From assembly GCA_949825065.1 (NCBI GenBank), contig OX463856.1:1278702-1342701 (forward strand): a stretch of DNA of 64,000 nt, in the 5' to 3' direction. Positions 63,381 through 64,000 of the stretch are shown in pieces. The DNA is from Odontocerum albicorne (lineage: Eukaryota; Arthropoda; Insecta; Trichoptera; Odontoceridae). The notes under the pieces are model-generated. The model saw only the letters and a program-made list of their open reading frames with translations, did no database searches and was not told the origin of the DNA. Positions within the stretch are counted from its first letter, which is position 1, and each line of letters starts with the position of its first letter. A program made the translations under genes and the position numbers.

Positions 63381-64000
63381 TTAGGTGTTAACATAAGCTG
63401 TGTCCGTTTTTGTTTCAAATTTAAAAATGAGCACCAAAAAAGTAAAGGTTATATATACGTCATTTGAAAGAAAATTTTCTGCTCTACAAGATATTGTATT
63501 TGCTTTTACGTTACATATATTATTTTATTTGATTACCTTCACAATGGAATGCCAAGTAGACGAAATTGAGCATTTTCGACATCTTCTGTTCGCGTTCAAT
63601 CGAGGGAATAAAGCTGCCAAAGCGGCTCGCGATATTTGCGAAGTGTACGGTGGAGATGCTTTGAATGAAGGACAGTTCGTCGATGGTTTTTGCGTTTCAA
63701 AGAAGGTAATTTCGACCTGAAAGACATGGAGCGTTCCAGACGAACAGTGGACTTCGATGAGGACCGCTTAAACCATATTATTCATGAAAATCCCCTTCAA
63801 ACTACCGTAGAATTGGTTGAGCAGATGAATTGTAGTCACATGACTGTATACCGCCATCTTAAATCGATGGGAAAAGTTCAGAAGTTCGGCGCTTGGGTTC
63901 CACATCTTTTGAGTGATAACAACAAAAATCAACGCGCGTCATCGAGCTACGCATGACCACAAGCAAAGGTTCCTTTACCGCATCATTACTGGTGACGACA
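63381..64000 (+). pseudogene. mariner element: 5' terminal repeat and N-terminal transposase, frameshifted, runs off the window
   Basis: The 5' end is a probable TIR ttaggtgttaacataagctg after TA (63379-63380). The transposase begins near 63,544: ECQVDEIEHFRHLLFAFNRG, NKAAKAARDICEVYGGDALN (first helix-turn-helix). A frameshift near 63,690 is followed by RFKEGNFDLKDMERS, DFDEDRLNHIIHENPLQTT, MNCSHMTVYRHLKSMGKVQK (second HTH) and WVPHLLSDNNKNQR. A second frameshift near 63,945 precedes HKQRFLYRIITGDD at the window edge, where the first catalytic Asp of the D,D34D triad lies. Known role: cut-and-paste transposition at TA. Two frameshifts make this copy inactive. Confidence 0.9.

Overview
The window looks like a gene-poor, AT-rich stretch of an arthropod nuclear genome, most probably an insect. 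It is packed with retrotransposon debris, DNA-transposon terminal repeats, tRNA-derived SINE relics and at least a dozen long tandem arrays. The LINE tails (a recurring 'GHVERM' type C-terminus and an ATTGCC-N4-GGCAAT hairpin at the 3' end) resemble families I associate with Lepidoptera. That placement is an inference; I cannot name a species. No prokaryotic features are present.

The only gene I would call a normal, conserved host gene is an intronless FBXL14/Ppa homologue (F-box plus leucine-rich repeats) on the minus strand at 49,370-50,743. It is a GC-rich island with a CCAAT box and a GTCACGTGAC E-box palindrome upstream. A second large ORF (21,446-22,951, plus) encodes 16 almost identical C2H2 zinc fingers but has no in-frame Met, so it is either a terminal exon or an expanded repeat.

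Layout. 0.2-2.0 kb: Jockey-type LINE reverse transcriptase. 3.6-8.6 kb: a compound repeat with a 61-bp satellite, a decayed Tc1-like transposase, a 38-bp array and a SINE; most of it is duplicated at 23.5-26.2 kb. 11.2-20.7 kb: a Ty3/Gypsy element with near-identical LTR blocks, a tRNA-Lys-type primer site and a badly broken gag-pol. 20.7-22.95 kb: hAT transposase C-terminus, then the zinc-finger array. 26-49 kb: satellites, SINEs, LINE tails, foldback elements, and a hAT MITE with an exact 8-bp target duplication. 49.4-51.1 kb: FBXL14 and its promoter. 51.9-64 kb: foldbacks, Tc1/mariner-type MITEs, six more satellites, a Harbinger-like element carrying a MADF exon, several LINE tails, and the 5' part of a mariner element running off the right edge.

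How it fits together: apart from FBXL14 the sequence is a record of transposition and local amplification. Several satellites can be traced to the mobile element that seeded them. One Gypsy copy has near-identical LTRs around a defective interior. One MITE has its pre-insertion site preserved in a paralogue. The most unusual signals are the homogenised zinc-finger array and a set of foldback elements whose two arms carry outward-facing CTGANGA...GAAAC cores resembling hammerhead ribozymes.
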